Shown: piece by piece, positions 27,096-36,179 of the stretch
How the letters are laid out: the number at the start of each line of letters is the position of its first letter
Position numbering within the stretch: position 1 is the stretch's first letter
NCBI GenBank assembly: GCA_944342025.1
Contig: CALVMD010000002.1
Span: 1-64,000, forward strand
Direction: 5' to 3'
DNA from: an uncultured Clostridia bacterium
Lineage (GTDB): Bacteria; Bacillota; Clostridia; Christensenellales; Borkfalkiaceae
DNA: 64,000 nt
Position numbers and translations under genes: made by a program
Notes under the pieces: generated by a model
Told to the model about the DNA's origin: nothing
The model's database searches: none
What the model saw: only the letters and a program-made list of their open reading frames with translations

Positions 27096-27136
27096 AAAAA
27101 CGGCTTTCCCGCCCGATTGCGGAAAAGCCGTTTTTT
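27096..27136. terminator. bidirectional terminator between convergent genes
   Basis: AAAAACGGCTTTCC paired with GGAAAAGCCGTTTTTT around an 11-base loop. T-runs on both strands serve the GT4 gene and the ligase-like gene. Confidence 0.88.
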
Positions 27137-27140
27137 AATT

Positions 27141-28646
27141 TCATGTCTGATCTCCGTTTTCTTTTTCCTGCGGCGAAGGGGCGCTTTGCTCCTCTTCACC
27201 TTGCTCCGCTTCTTCCTGCTCCGTTCCCCGGCTCTGCACGGACGACTGCTCCCTTTCCGTAAACAGCAGAAATACGGAATAGACGAGCGCATGGAAGACG
27301 TGGAACATGTGATTATCCAAAAGAGCGAGGCCAAGGATCAGGCAGAGGACGCTGATATAAAAGAGCCTGTCAAACGTGAATCCCCTGCGGCACGCCGCAA
27401 GGGCGACCTGTACGAAATGGAAGACGAGCGCCGCAAACCCGACGATGCCGCAGCTTGCGATCAGTTGGATAAAGATGTTGTGATACAGGTCGGGGAAAAC
27501 CCAGTTCGCGACCTCGTACGACCAATCGGGCGCGATCGGTTCGTAAAACCCCACGCCGAAGATCGGCGCACGGAGAAAATTGCGGATGCCGTTTTCCCAG
27601 ATGAAAAAGCGGCCCGAATCGCTGAACCCGCGCTCGAAAAAGACGGCGAACAGATCGCGAAGTTTCTCCCAAAAAACCGCGGCAACGGCCGCCGCGATGA
27701 GGACACAGGCGCAGTTGACGAGGCGCGCAAACGTGCGCACGGGCGAGCGTTTAACGCTCAGATAGACGGCGACGGCTACGAGCGCGACCGCCCCGACGAG
27801 CGCGGCCGAACGGCTGAGCGTGAGAAGGACGCACCCGTAAAGGAAAAACCCGAGGATGTAAAATGCCCAGCCGTGCCGGCATTTATAACTCAAATAGAAG
27901 GGCGCGGGCAAAAATGCCGCAAGATATCCGCCGATGTTGTTGCTCATCCCCCACCCCGCGATCAGGAGATCTTTATTGATGGAACCGTCCTCGATCACCC
28001 CGTCAAACAGCAGGATCTTGAAAAGCTGCAGGCAGATGACCGCCGACGCGAGCACGAGGAGATAAGCCATGTATTTACCCTGCCCTTCACGCCGTTTCAG
28101 AGTATTGAAAAAGAAAATGTACATGGCGAAGAAGGAGAGCGCGAACAGGACGCCCAAAAAGAGGTCGGCGGCGGTGTATCCCGAAAAAAAGGCTCCGTTC
28201 AACAAAAAAGCGGCGGTCAGCGCCGCGATGCTCCACTTGTACGCGCTCTTGCCGCGGAAAAAATTGTTCCCGCCCCGCCACACGATCATGCGGTAGACGA
28301 AAGCCGAAACGCCGATGACGCCGAGCACGGACAGAGCGATCAGAACGGGCATGGAGTTGAGGTATTCCGAATTATACGGCGGCTGAGGGGTATGCCGCCA
28401 GCTCATGCCGAACATGACCAGAACGAGCGGCACCAAGATCGACCGGGTATCTTCGGCGAACAGGCACGCAAAGACGATGACAGCCGCCGTCAGATAAAAA
28501 AAGGCGATCTCCAATCCCGTGAGGGAAGAGATCAAAGCGAGCGCGGCATAGACGGGAGGATAATAATACCCGTCCAGAAAGCGCAATATCTTCTGCATCA
28601 CAGTCCGCTGCGCGAACGCCGCCGACCTCTCTTTCAGTGCCGTCAT
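27141..28646 (-). CDS. O-antigen ligase / Wzy-like polymerase family membrane protein
   Basis: About 501 aa with roughly 12 hydrophobic helices. A periplasmic-type loop near residues 360-390 (DSGRFFIWENGIRNFLRAP, then DLYHNIFIQLIASCG) carries the conserved Arg and His of the Wzy_C/WaaL family. The C-terminal tail is Glu/Gln-rich and charged. It would polymerise or transfer glycans on the outer face of the membrane. The start is uncertain: the ATG at 28646 follows GGGGGCGG but spacing is poor. Its presence beside an ABC exporter suggests two glycan pathways, or ligation of the polymer to another acceptor. Confidence 0.8.
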   Translation of the reverse strand: MTALKERSAAFAQRTVMQKILRFLDGYYYPPVYAALALISSLTGLEIAFFYLTAAVIVFACLFAEDTRSILVPLVLVMFGMSWRHTPQPPYNSEYLNSMPVLIALSVLGVIGVSAFVYRMIVWRGGNNFFRGKSAYKWSIAALTAAFLLNGAFFSGYTAADLFLGVLFALSFFAMYIFFFNTLKRREGQGKYMAYLLVLASAVICLQLFKILLFDGVIEDGSINKDLLIAGWGMSNNIGGYLAAFLPAPFYLSYKCRHGWAFYILGFFLYGCVLLTLSRSAALVGAVALVAVAVYLSVKRSPVRTFARLVNCACVLIAAAVAAVFWEKLRDLFAVFFERGFSDSGRFFIWENGIRNFLRAPIFGVGFYEPIAPDWSYEVANWVFPDLYHNIFIQLIASCGIVGFAALVFHFVQVALAACRRGFTFDRLFYISVLCLILGLALLDNHMFHVFHALVYSVFLLFTEREQSSVQSRGTEQEEAEQGEEEQSAPSPQEKENGDQT

Positions 28647-28722
28647 GACCGCCCCCGACCGCAAACATGCGGTTTTTTTTAATTATACAACTTTTACCCC
28701 GATTCGGCAACCCTTTGGCGGT

Positions 28723-29388
28723 TCAGGCATCGTATTTTGCCATCATTTTGAGAAGAGCCGCCAGAATATCGTTGAGCGCACGGCACTCGGAAACGCCGAG
28801 CGCGCCCTTGTCCTTATAAATGCGCAAAAGTTCGCACATTTTATCCGACTCCAGCCTGTCGCCCGCGCCGAGCGGCAAGGTGCGCAGGCGCTCCGCGACG
28901 GACAGCGCGTAATCGATGCGCACGTCGTCCCTCGGGCGGGGCGGAGCGTCCTCCCCGTCCGTAAAGCAGTCCACTTTTCTCGGCGCGGGCGCAAGCGGCG
29001 GCGCCGAAAATTCCTCTTCCTCATCCAATGCGGGCAGCGGCGGCCGCTTTTTCTTTTTCGGCTTTTCGGTCCGCGGGCGGAAGAGACACAGCCCGCCGTA
29101 CAGCGCGAGATCCAGCGCCGCCTGCGCGAGCGCGGCGGCGACAAACAGGAACAGCGGCTCTGCCCCTCCGAATACGGAAAAGGCGGAAAAAAGGAGCATG
29201 CAGGCGCCCGACAGGCACAAAAACCAGGCCTTAGAACGGGCGCGCAAACCCTTTGCCGCCGCCAAAACGATGGCCGCACACAAAAACGCCGCAAACGGCG
29301 CGGCAAAAAGAGTAACCGACACAGCTTCGCGGACGCATGCGGGCAGCCCGCCGCATGCGTCCGCGAGGCGCAGAAGAAATTTTGCCAT
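28723..29388 (-). CDS. unrecognised membrane protein downstream of addA
   Basis: 221 aa. About three hydrophobic segments in the first 115 residues, then a Lys-rich stretch and a Pro/Glu-rich linker (DEEEEFSAPPLAPAPR). A cytoplasmic helical domain of about 75 residues (IDYALSVAERLRTLPLG ... ALNDILAALLKMMAKYDA) follows. The family is not recognised. It starts 69 bases after the addA stop and may be co-transcribed. The ATG at 29388 begins the conserved-looking MAKFLLRLADACG; only a weak GGGG lies upstream. Confidence 0.7.
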   Translation of the reverse strand: MAKFLLRLADACGGLPACVREAVSVTLFAAPFAAFLCAAIVLAAAKGLRARSKAWFLCLSGACMLLFSAFSVFGGAEPLFLFVAAALAQAALDLALYGGLCLFRPRTEKPKKKKRPPLPALDEEEEFSAPPLAPAPRKVDCFTDGEDAPPRPRDDVRIDYALSVAERLRTLPLGAGDRLESDKMCELLRIYKDKGALGVSECRALNDILAALLKMMAKYDA

Positions 29389-29456
29389 AACAAAACCCCG
29401 CAAACGTACTGCCTTGATTATACCCCGCACGGGTGCGCGGTTTGCGGAAACTTTTG

Positions 29457-32400
29457 TCAGATCTTATCCGATTGTGCCGAAACCTGCGGCAGTTCGACGA
29501 CTTCGCCCCGCAGGATATTGACGAGCACGGTGCGGACTTCGGATATGCCGGGCGCCCGCCGCGCCGCCGCCGCATAGATCTTCAGCTGGGGCGCATAGTG
29601 TGCGGCGAGCCTGTCCGCAGAGAGAGAGGAATATTTATAATCGACGATCACGCACCGTTCCCCTTTTACCGCCATCAGGTCGATGACGCCCTGCACGAGC
29701 ACACAGTCTTCCGACGGCGTCCCGTACAGCTCGGAAGCGGGCACGTTCAGAAGAAATTCGCGTTCCCTGTACAGCGTATATCCCCGCAGGGAAGAAAACA
29801 CGGGCAACGCCAGAATGGCGCGCAATTTGTCTTCGTTCAGAAGGGCCGCAGAAGCGGGATCCTCTTCGGAAAGCTCCCGCAAAACGCGCGCGATCTCCGC
29901 ATCTTTCGGCGCGAAAAAGTCCGCACGCTCCAAAAACGCGTGATACGCGGTGCCCGTGGCGGCGTCGGCGGAGGGGAGTTTTTCCTCTTCCACGAGGGGC
30001 GGCTCCGCGTAAAAGGTCTCGCCTCGCTCCCGCAAAACGGCGCTGGCGGAAGTCTTGACAGGCAAATCCAGGCTCCCTTCAAAGGGATAGGGTGCGCGGT
30101 AACGCCTGAGAACCTCGCGCTTTGCCTCCCCGTCGGGGGCGCCCAGAGTGAACACCCGCTCGGAAAAGGCGGGCAGCTCCCGCTCCTCGCTCTCTGAAAA
30201 ATATCCGTCCAGCGAGGCAAAATCAATAAAGTCGGCAAAGCATGACGCCTCGGGCACGCGGAAGAGGTCGAATTCTTTTTTGTCGGCAAACATCAGGTGC
30301 AGGCTGTACTCGGCGCGCGTCGCCGCAACGTACAGCAGGCGCATTTCGTCTTCGGCGCGTTTTTTGGTGAGGCGCACCCGCACGACGCGGCGCAAAAGAG
30401 TATCTTTCTGTCGGAAAGATTCAAAGTCGTACGCCCACGGCGCAACCCCCCACTCCTCGTCGAAGAGGAGATCCCCCTTCATGTCTTCGCCCGAAAAACG
30501 GTCGTTCATGCCCGCGACGACGACGACGGGAAATTCCAGTCCCTTAGAGGCGTGCATAGTCATGACTTTGACGGCGTTTTCGCCGCCGCTTTCGGAATAT
30601 CCGACCCTGTACCCGCCCGTTTTCAATTTTTCCAAAAACTCGGAAACGCTCAGTTCCCCCGCCTCGGCGATGAGCCGCATGACGCGCGCCAGCCGCTCCG
30701 CTCCGCAGCTTTGCGAGAGCAATGCGACCTGCAGGTCGGTCTCGGACAGGATCTGCGCCATGATCTCGGCGGCGCTCCTGACCCCCGAAAGGAGGCGGAA
30801 CCTGTCCGCAAGCGCGAAGAACTTTTTCAGCTTTTCCGCAAGCGCGTCGCCCCCGCGGCGCGCGTATTCCGAACACGCCGCAGAGAAAGAAGCGTCCGCC
30901 TTGGACGACGCCCTGATCTTCGCAAGTTCCGCGTCCGTCACCCCGCCGACCGCGCTTTTCAGCGCGGCGGCGAGAGGGATGTCCTGCTCGGCATTGTCGA
31001 TGTATTTGAGGATCTCGATCATCGTTTTGACTTCGGCGTAGTCGCAGATATTGTACTCGGCGGAAGACGCGACGGGCACGCCGCGCTTTACCAGTTCCGC
31101 GATGATGCGCTCGGCTTTCGCCGTTTTGCCGCGCGTGAGAACGGCGATGTCCTTGAAATCGATCTTGACCTCATTGCCCGAAGAGGGGTCGTACCGCGCC
31201 AAAGACAGCTCTTCGGCGATGACGGAAGCGATGCGCGCCCCTTCGGCGCTCTCCTCCCTGCCCGCGTCGTCGAGGTGATCGGCGACCGAATAGACGTCCG
31301 CCTCTTCCTTTTCCGCCTTTTCCGCTTTGGGAACGAGGTCGAAACGCACCCGTCCCGCCCCTTTCGGATAGACGCCGCCGTCCTGCATGAGGGAACTTCC
31401 CGCATAATCGATAGAACAGGTCTCGCGGGTCATGCACGCGGAGAAGATTTTATTGACCGCATCGAGGACGGCGCCGCCGCTGCGGAAATTGCCGTTGAGT
31501 TCGAGCGCGCGCCCTTGTGCTTTCAACTCGTCGTATTTGCGCGTGAAAAACGCCGCGCTGCATCCGCGGAAACCGTAAATGGACTGCTTGGCGTCGCCGA
31601 CCATGAACACGTTTTCGCCCGAAACGAGGGACAAGATCTCTTCCTGCACGGGATTGACGTCCTGATACTCGTCCACGAACACGTGCGTGTATTTTCCGCG
31701 CACCTCGCCTTGCACTTCGCCGAGGCGCAAAAGGGCCAGACACTTGTGTTCGAGATCCGAAAAGTCGAGAACGCCCGCGCGTTTTTTGAGCTTTTCATAC
31801 TCTTTGTCGAACGCGAGAAGGACGCGGGAAAATGCCGAGGCGACTTCCCCCGCGGAAAAAAACGCCTCTTTCGCGCCCGCTTCCGGCTCCCCTTCCAACG
31901 CGCCGCGTATGCCTTCCACAAGCTCTTTCATCGCCGCCATCCGCCCGTCCAGCGCGAGGGCATCCGCCCTCCCCGCGTTTTTCAGCTTTGTGTTGACGGG
32001 CTTGGGAGGAAGGGCGGCATTCGCAGCCTCCGCCGCGGCGAATAGATTTTCCGCATGCAGGACGGCGCGCGCAAAATCGGCGCGCGCGGTGCAGAAATCG
32101 ACGTGCTTTTGCGTCATCAGCCCTTCCCGCACGAAATCTTCCGTCTCAGCCAGGGCGCGCTCCGCCTCGGCAAGGAGTTTTTCCGCACGCTGCCCGACGG
32201 GCGCAAACGCCTCTTCCGCCAGACGCGAAAACCCTTCTTCGGTATACAGCGAAGGGATACCCTCTAAAAATGTTTCGTAATCGGCGCGGGAAGAGACCTT
32301 TTCGTACCCTTCCGACAGCAAATTTTGCAGGCGCGAAAATCCGCGGCTGCCCGCATACGCGCGGCAAAGGAGGGCGAAATCGGCATTTCCCTCGGAAATC

Positions 32401-32843
32401 AGCCGCTCCGTAAGCCCGTCCAGCGCGCGCTTTTTGAGTTTGCCCGTTTCCGCCTCTTCCGCGATGCGGAAACTGCCGTCCGCGCCGATGCGGTAAAAAT
32501 GGCGGCGTATGACGTTGGCGCAAAAGGAATGCAGCGTGCAGATGTCGGACGTGTTCACCTCGAAGAGCTGTTCTTTGAGGCGGCGGCGCTTCGCCCCGTC
32601 CGCTTCTTCGCCGATGCGGACGGCGAGCGCCTTTTTCAGCCGTTCCTTCATTTCCGCCGCGGCGAGGTTGGTAAACGTGACCGCGAGGACGGACGGCACT
32701 TCCGCCCTGCCGCTCAGGATGAGGGCGATGATCTTTTCGATCATGACGAACGTCTTGCCGCTGCCCGCCGACGCGGAGACGAGAATCTCACCTTCGGCAT
32801 CGATCGCCGCCCGCTGTTCGGGCGTGGGCGTTCTTCCGCTCAT
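29457..32843 (-). CDS. addA: ATP-dependent helicase/nuclease subunit A
   Basis: Motor and nuclease subunit of the AddAB complex, which resects double-strand breaks for RecA. UvrD-type SF1 helicase: Q-motif TPEQRAAIDAE, Walker A ASAGSGKT near 32, Walker B VDEYQDVNPVQ near 390, and the MTMHASKGLEFPVV motif near 765. The C-terminal PD-(D/E)XK nuclease domain has GVIDLMAV and VDYKYSS near 1080. 1128 aa, slightly shorter than the B. subtilis protein. ATGA overlap with addB. Confidence 0.95.
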   Translation of the reverse strand: MSGRTPTPEQRAAIDAEGEILVSASAGSGKTFVMIEKIIALILSGRAEVPSVLAVTFTNLAAAEMKERLKKALAVRIGEEADGAKRRRLKEQLFEVNTSDICTLHSFCANVIRRHFYRIGADGSFRIAEEAETGKLKKRALDGLTERLISEGNADFALLCRAYAGSRGFSRLQNLLSEGYEKVSSRADYETFLEGIPSLYTEEGFSRLAEEAFAPVGQRAEKLLAEAERALAETEDFVREGLMTQKHVDFCTARADFARAVLHAENLFAAAEAANAALPPKPVNTKLKNAGRADALALDGRMAAMKELVEGIRGALEGEPEAGAKEAFFSAGEVASAFSRVLLAFDKEYEKLKKRAGVLDFSDLEHKCLALLRLGEVQGEVRGKYTHVFVDEYQDVNPVQEEILSLVSGENVFMVGDAKQSIYGFRGCSAAFFTRKYDELKAQGRALELNGNFRSGGAVLDAVNKIFSACMTRETCSIDYAGSSLMQDGGVYPKGAGRVRFDLVPKAEKAEKEEADVYSVADHLDDAGREESAEGARIASVIAEELSLARYDPSSGNEVKIDFKDIAVLTRGKTAKAERIIAELVKRGVPVASSAEYNICDYAEVKTMIEILKYIDNAEQDIPLAAALKSAVGGVTDAELAKIRASSKADASFSAACSEYARRGGDALAEKLKKFFALADRFRLLSGVRSAAEIMAQILSETDLQVALLSQSCGAERLARVMRLIAEAGELSVSEFLEKLKTGGYRVGYSESGGENAVKVMTMHASKGLEFPVVVVAGMNDRFSGEDMKGDLLFDEEWGVAPWAYDFESFRQKDTLLRRVVRVRLTKKRAEDEMRLLYVAATRAEYSLHLMFADKKEFDLFRVPEASCFADFIDFASLDGYFSESEERELPAFSERVFTLGAPDGEAKREVLRRYRAPYPFEGSLDLPVKTSASAVLRERGETFYAEPPLVEEEKLPSADAATGTAYHAFLERADFFAPKDAEIARVLRELSEEDPASAALLNEDKLRAILALPVFSSLRGYTLYREREFLLNVPASELYGTPSEDCVLVQGVIDLMAVKGERCVIVDYKYSSLSADRLAAHYAPQLKIYAAAARRAPGISEVRTVLVNILRGEVVELPQVSAQSDKI

Positions 32844-35800
32844 TTGCCTTTCCTCCTCTTTACGATGTTCACGATGTCCGCGCTGTCGGTCGCGCCCGCC
32901 TCGCGCGGTGCGCCGTCAAACCCGCACAGCCCGCCGTACGGGCAGTAGTCGCATGCGCCCGCGTACGGAGAGGGCGCGATACAGCCCGCGCGCGTCTCCT
33001 TGACGAAATTGCGCGCAACCAGGACGGAATATTCCATAAAGTCCTCAAAATCTTCCTCCGTCATCGACTTTTTGCTCTTTTTGCCGAAATAGGCGTCGAT
33101 ATAGCGGCTCTTCGCGCCCTGCTCGATCCCCTTTTCGCTCATGGCGACGACCCTGTCTTCCCCGACCGTATACCCCTGCATGCGGAACGGGCTGTCTTTA
33201 TCTTCGCCGCTGAACGAAACGCGCGCGGGGAAATAATACGCGCCCGCCATCTTCCTGCCGCGGGACACGGCGTACAGATACAGTTCGAGCTGCAATTTTC
33301 TGCCCGTATAATAGCTCTTCGCGCTCACTTCGAAGGCGCCCGTCTTGTAGTCGACGACGCGCATGTACTCCCCGCAGGCGTCGATGCGGTCGATCTTGCC
33401 CGCAAGGCGGACAGGCTTTTCGCCCCCTTCCAGGATCACGCTCGCAAACGGAGAATCGGGATAGCCGAACGTCTTTTCGGCGCCGAATACGGAAAAATCC
33501 GAATTTTTTAATTGCCTGTACACGTTCAGGCCGACGATGATCGTTTCATTGACCAGAGAGCCCGCCGAATATCCGCCTGCGCGGGTGTCTTTCAGGTACA
33601 CGTACGGCGGCTCGGACAGCAGTTTTTCCGCTCTCGTATGCAGAAATGCAACGCACTCCTCTTCAGAACCGATCGAACCGATCCCGTCCGCGAGGGCGTG
33701 CAGAACGTCGTGCAGATAGTTGCCCGTATCCAACGGGCGCACGCTCTGCTCTTCGCGCTCTTTCAGGAGCAGCCCCCTCTCGGCAAAGTTGCGGTACGGA
33801 CAATTGAAATACCCCTCCGCGAGCGTGGGCGCCACGGTGCGCTTGCCCTTGAAGATGACGTCCGCCGCCTCGGGCACGAACCTGGGCGGGCGCTCCGCAA
33901 ACAGCGGAGAACGCACGTCTTCCCCCTTTTCTTCGAGCGCGGCAAAAAGCCCCGAATGGGCGGAAAAATCGCTCCGCCCGCGGCGGTACTCGTCCGCGCG
34001 GGTCAGAAGTTCGCGAAGAGCGGGGATTTTTTCGCTTGCAACGCATGCGAGATAACGGGTAAACGCCGCGCCGTCGGTGCGCTCCGAACGCTCGAGCGCG
34101 CCGCGGCTGAGAACGCCGAGCGGCCTGCCCCCGAGGGAAAAAGCCGTGCGGATAAAATCGACCGTCTCGCTCTTTTTGCACTCTTTGCCCCCCGCCGAGA
34201 GCGGATAGGTATAATACGCCCGTTCCGTAAACCCGCAGAGGGAGAGCGCCGTGTTTTCAAGGGCGCGCGCGTTGACTTCGCGGATCTTCGGCTCGATCTC
34301 CACTTTCAGAGAGCGCAGCCTGTCTATGTCTCGGTCGGAAATCAGCGCCGTATCCGCGCCGGAAGGCGGCACGTCGGACGTCAGGCGGGAAGCAAACAGC
34401 ACCTTGGACGCGGGCTTTTTGCTCTCGGAAAGGCTGCCGACGAACACCGCGTCGAGCGTCTGCGGTATGAGAGAGATCTCGACGCTTGCGAAGCTCTCCG
34501 ACAGGAGCGCGGCAAACTCTTCCGCGCGCAGCGGCTCGCCCGAAGAGAGCGACTCCGCTTCGGAAAGCACCTTTTCGCACGTCTCGGCGCCGCGGGACAT
34601 GAAGGCGCTCTCGGCCGCATACCCCGCGTCCGCAAGGCGGGACGCCAGGTCGCCCTGCACTTTTTCCGCCCCGAAATCGGCCATAACCGCGCGGAGGCGC
34701 GCGCAGAACCGTGCCGCCGTCGCGACGGATTCGGCGCCGTCGAACGCGGACAGAAATTTTTCGCGCAGCGCCGTGAGAACGAGCGTGTCGTCCCCCTGAT
34801 CGGGAATCGGCTTTTTCACCCCGCCGCGGTAATTGGCGTAGCGCAGAAGATAATTCCGATACAGATCGCGCGAGGCGTGCGGCTCGGCAAAAAAGTCGCT
34901 GCCGACGAAAGCGCACACCTCTTCGGGCGCAAACCCTTCCGCCAGGACGCGCAGCCACAAGAGGAGAAATTTACAGAGAGGATGCTTGTCCGCGCTCCGC
35001 TTCACGTCCGAAAAATACGGGATCCTGTACTCGGAGAAGATCTTTTCCAAAAGCACGGCATAATCCTTCGGGTCGGACATAAGCAGGGAAATATCGCGAA
35101 AACGAACGCCGTTGTCGCACACTTCCTTTTTGATCATGGCGGCGATGAAGGAAAGTTCGTCGTCCGCGTCCGCCGCCTCGTATACGTGCACCGCGCCCGT
35201 TTCGAGGGGTTCTTTCGCCTGCCCGGGGCTGAAAACGCCCGTGCGCACCCGCTCCGCCTCCGGCGGGAGCGAGGAAGGGAGCCAGACCGTTTCGCACTCC
35301 GCACCCGCGGCGCGGCAGTATTTCTCGAAGGCACGCGCCGCCTCCAGGGTATAGACGTCCTCTTTTCCCCCGACGAAAACGCCCGCGACGCTGTGCGCGG
35401 AACGGACGGCGGCGAAGATCCCTTCCGCCGCCTGGCGGGTAAAGGAAGTAAAACCCGCAAACACGACGTCCGAGCCCGCAACGCCGCCCTTTTTCGCAGA
35501 CATCGCGGCGGGCAGGAGCGCCAGAACGCCGCTCTCATCAAGATATCCGCGGCCGAGAAACGCAAGGTACTCCCTGTACACGAGGGCGATGTCGGCAAGT
35601 TTTTCGGCAAGATTCCCCGAAACCTCCGCGGCAGAAGATTCGAGCATTTCGGGCGTGACGAGAGCGGCGCGGAGCTGGGCAACCGTCTCGTATAAGCTGC
35701 CCGCGGCGCCCGCAGGGTTTTTCCCGAAACAGCGGAGCTTATCCGCATTTTTCGCCGCTATGCCGCCGATAACGAGCACAGAACCCTGCTTGGACAGGAC

Positions 35801-36007
35801 GCGCTGCCGCTTTTCGGCGCGCAAAAAGCGCGCGAACGTCGTGACTGACGTCGCGAAGGTGACGCCCTTCGCCAAAGCTACGGCGCGCTCCGCCTCGAGG
35901 GTAAGCCTGTCCTCGCAGAATATGACCGTTTTGCGCTCTTCGGGCAATCCCGCCAGCCACCGCAAAAGTTCCGTGACCGTGGGCGCCAGATAAATCCTGA
36001 CACGCAT
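32840..36007 (-). CDS. addB: ATP-dependent helicase/nuclease subunit B
   Basis: Partner of AddA. 1055 aa. The C-terminal nuclease domain has GKIDRIDACG and VVDYKTGAF near 915. Fe-S cysteines fit the family pattern: one upstream (FNCPYRNF, about 755) and three in ACDYCPYGGLC near the end. Unlike B. subtilis AddB, the N-terminus (MRVRIYLAPTVTELLRWL) shows no GxxGxGK[ST] Walker A, so the helicase-like half looks inactive for ATP binding. The ATG at 36007 has GGGAG 7 bases upstream; the longer frame has none. Confidence 0.9.
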   Translation of the reverse strand: MRVRIYLAPTVTELLRWLAGLPEERKTVIFCEDRLTLEAERAVALAKGVTFATSVTTFARFLRAEKRQRVLSKQGSVLVIGGIAAKNADKLRCFGKNPAGAAGSLYETVAQLRAALVTPEMLESSAAEVSGNLAEKLADIALVYREYLAFLGRGYLDESGVLALLPAAMSAKKGGVAGSDVVFAGFTSFTRQAAEGIFAAVRSAHSVAGVFVGGKEDVYTLEAARAFEKYCRAAGAECETVWLPSSLPPEAERVRTGVFSPGQAKEPLETGAVHVYEAADADDELSFIAAMIKKEVCDNGVRFRDISLLMSDPKDYAVLLEKIFSEYRIPYFSDVKRSADKHPLCKFLLLWLRVLAEGFAPEEVCAFVGSDFFAEPHASRDLYRNYLLRYANYRGGVKKPIPDQGDDTLVLTALREKFLSAFDGAESVATAARFCARLRAVMADFGAEKVQGDLASRLADAGYAAESAFMSRGAETCEKVLSEAESLSSGEPLRAEEFAALLSESFASVEISLIPQTLDAVFVGSLSESKKPASKVLFASRLTSDVPPSGADTALISDRDIDRLRSLKVEIEPKIREVNARALENTALSLCGFTERAYYTYPLSAGGKECKKSETVDFIRTAFSLGGRPLGVLSRGALERSERTDGAAFTRYLACVASEKIPALRELLTRADEYRRGRSDFSAHSGLFAALEEKGEDVRSPLFAERPPRFVPEAADVIFKGKRTVAPTLAEGYFNCPYRNFAERGLLLKEREEQSVRPLDTGNYLHDVLHALADGIGSIGSEEECVAFLHTRAEKLLSEPPYVYLKDTRAGGYSAGSLVNETIIVGLNVYRQLKNSDFSVFGAEKTFGYPDSPFASVILEGGEKPVRLAGKIDRIDACGEYMRVVDYKTGAFEVSAKSYYTGRKLQLELYLYAVSRGRKMAGAYYFPARVSFSGEDKDSPFRMQGYTVGEDRVVAMSEKGIEQGAKSRYIDAYFGKKSKKSMTEEDFEDFMEYSVLVARNFVKETRAGCIAPSPYAGACDYCPYGGLCGFDGAPREAGATDSADIVNIVKRRKGK

Positions 36008-36111
36008 ATAAACTCCCGCGCCCGCGATGTGCACGGGCGGCATCTGTCCGTATTTTTTTTCAGTATAGCATATTTTTCTCTTTTTTTTAAGTAATTTTCA
36101 CCTTTTTTGTT

Positions 36112-36160
36112 TTTACAAAAGTCAGCTTTTATGTTATACTGTAAAAGTAACTTTTGTAAA
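36112..36160. promoter_or_regulatory. lipoprotein promoter flanked by AAAAGT/ACTTTT inverted repeats
   Basis: TTTACA (36112-36117), 17 bases, TATACT (36135-36140) on the plus strand. A perfect 11-bp inverted repeat brackets the core: TTTACAAAAGT (36112-36122) and ACTTTTGTAAA (36150-36160). A further AAAAGT-A-ACTTTT palindrome lies over the transcription start. Operator-like; the divergent addB promoter region is adjacent. Confidence 0.6.
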
Positions 36161-36179
36161 TTACGGAGTATTCGTTGCA

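Noticed and set aside
33512-35695. 727-codon open frame on the plus strand
   Set aside because: Antisense to addB; Arg/Gly/His-rich with no recognisable domain or ribosome-binding site.
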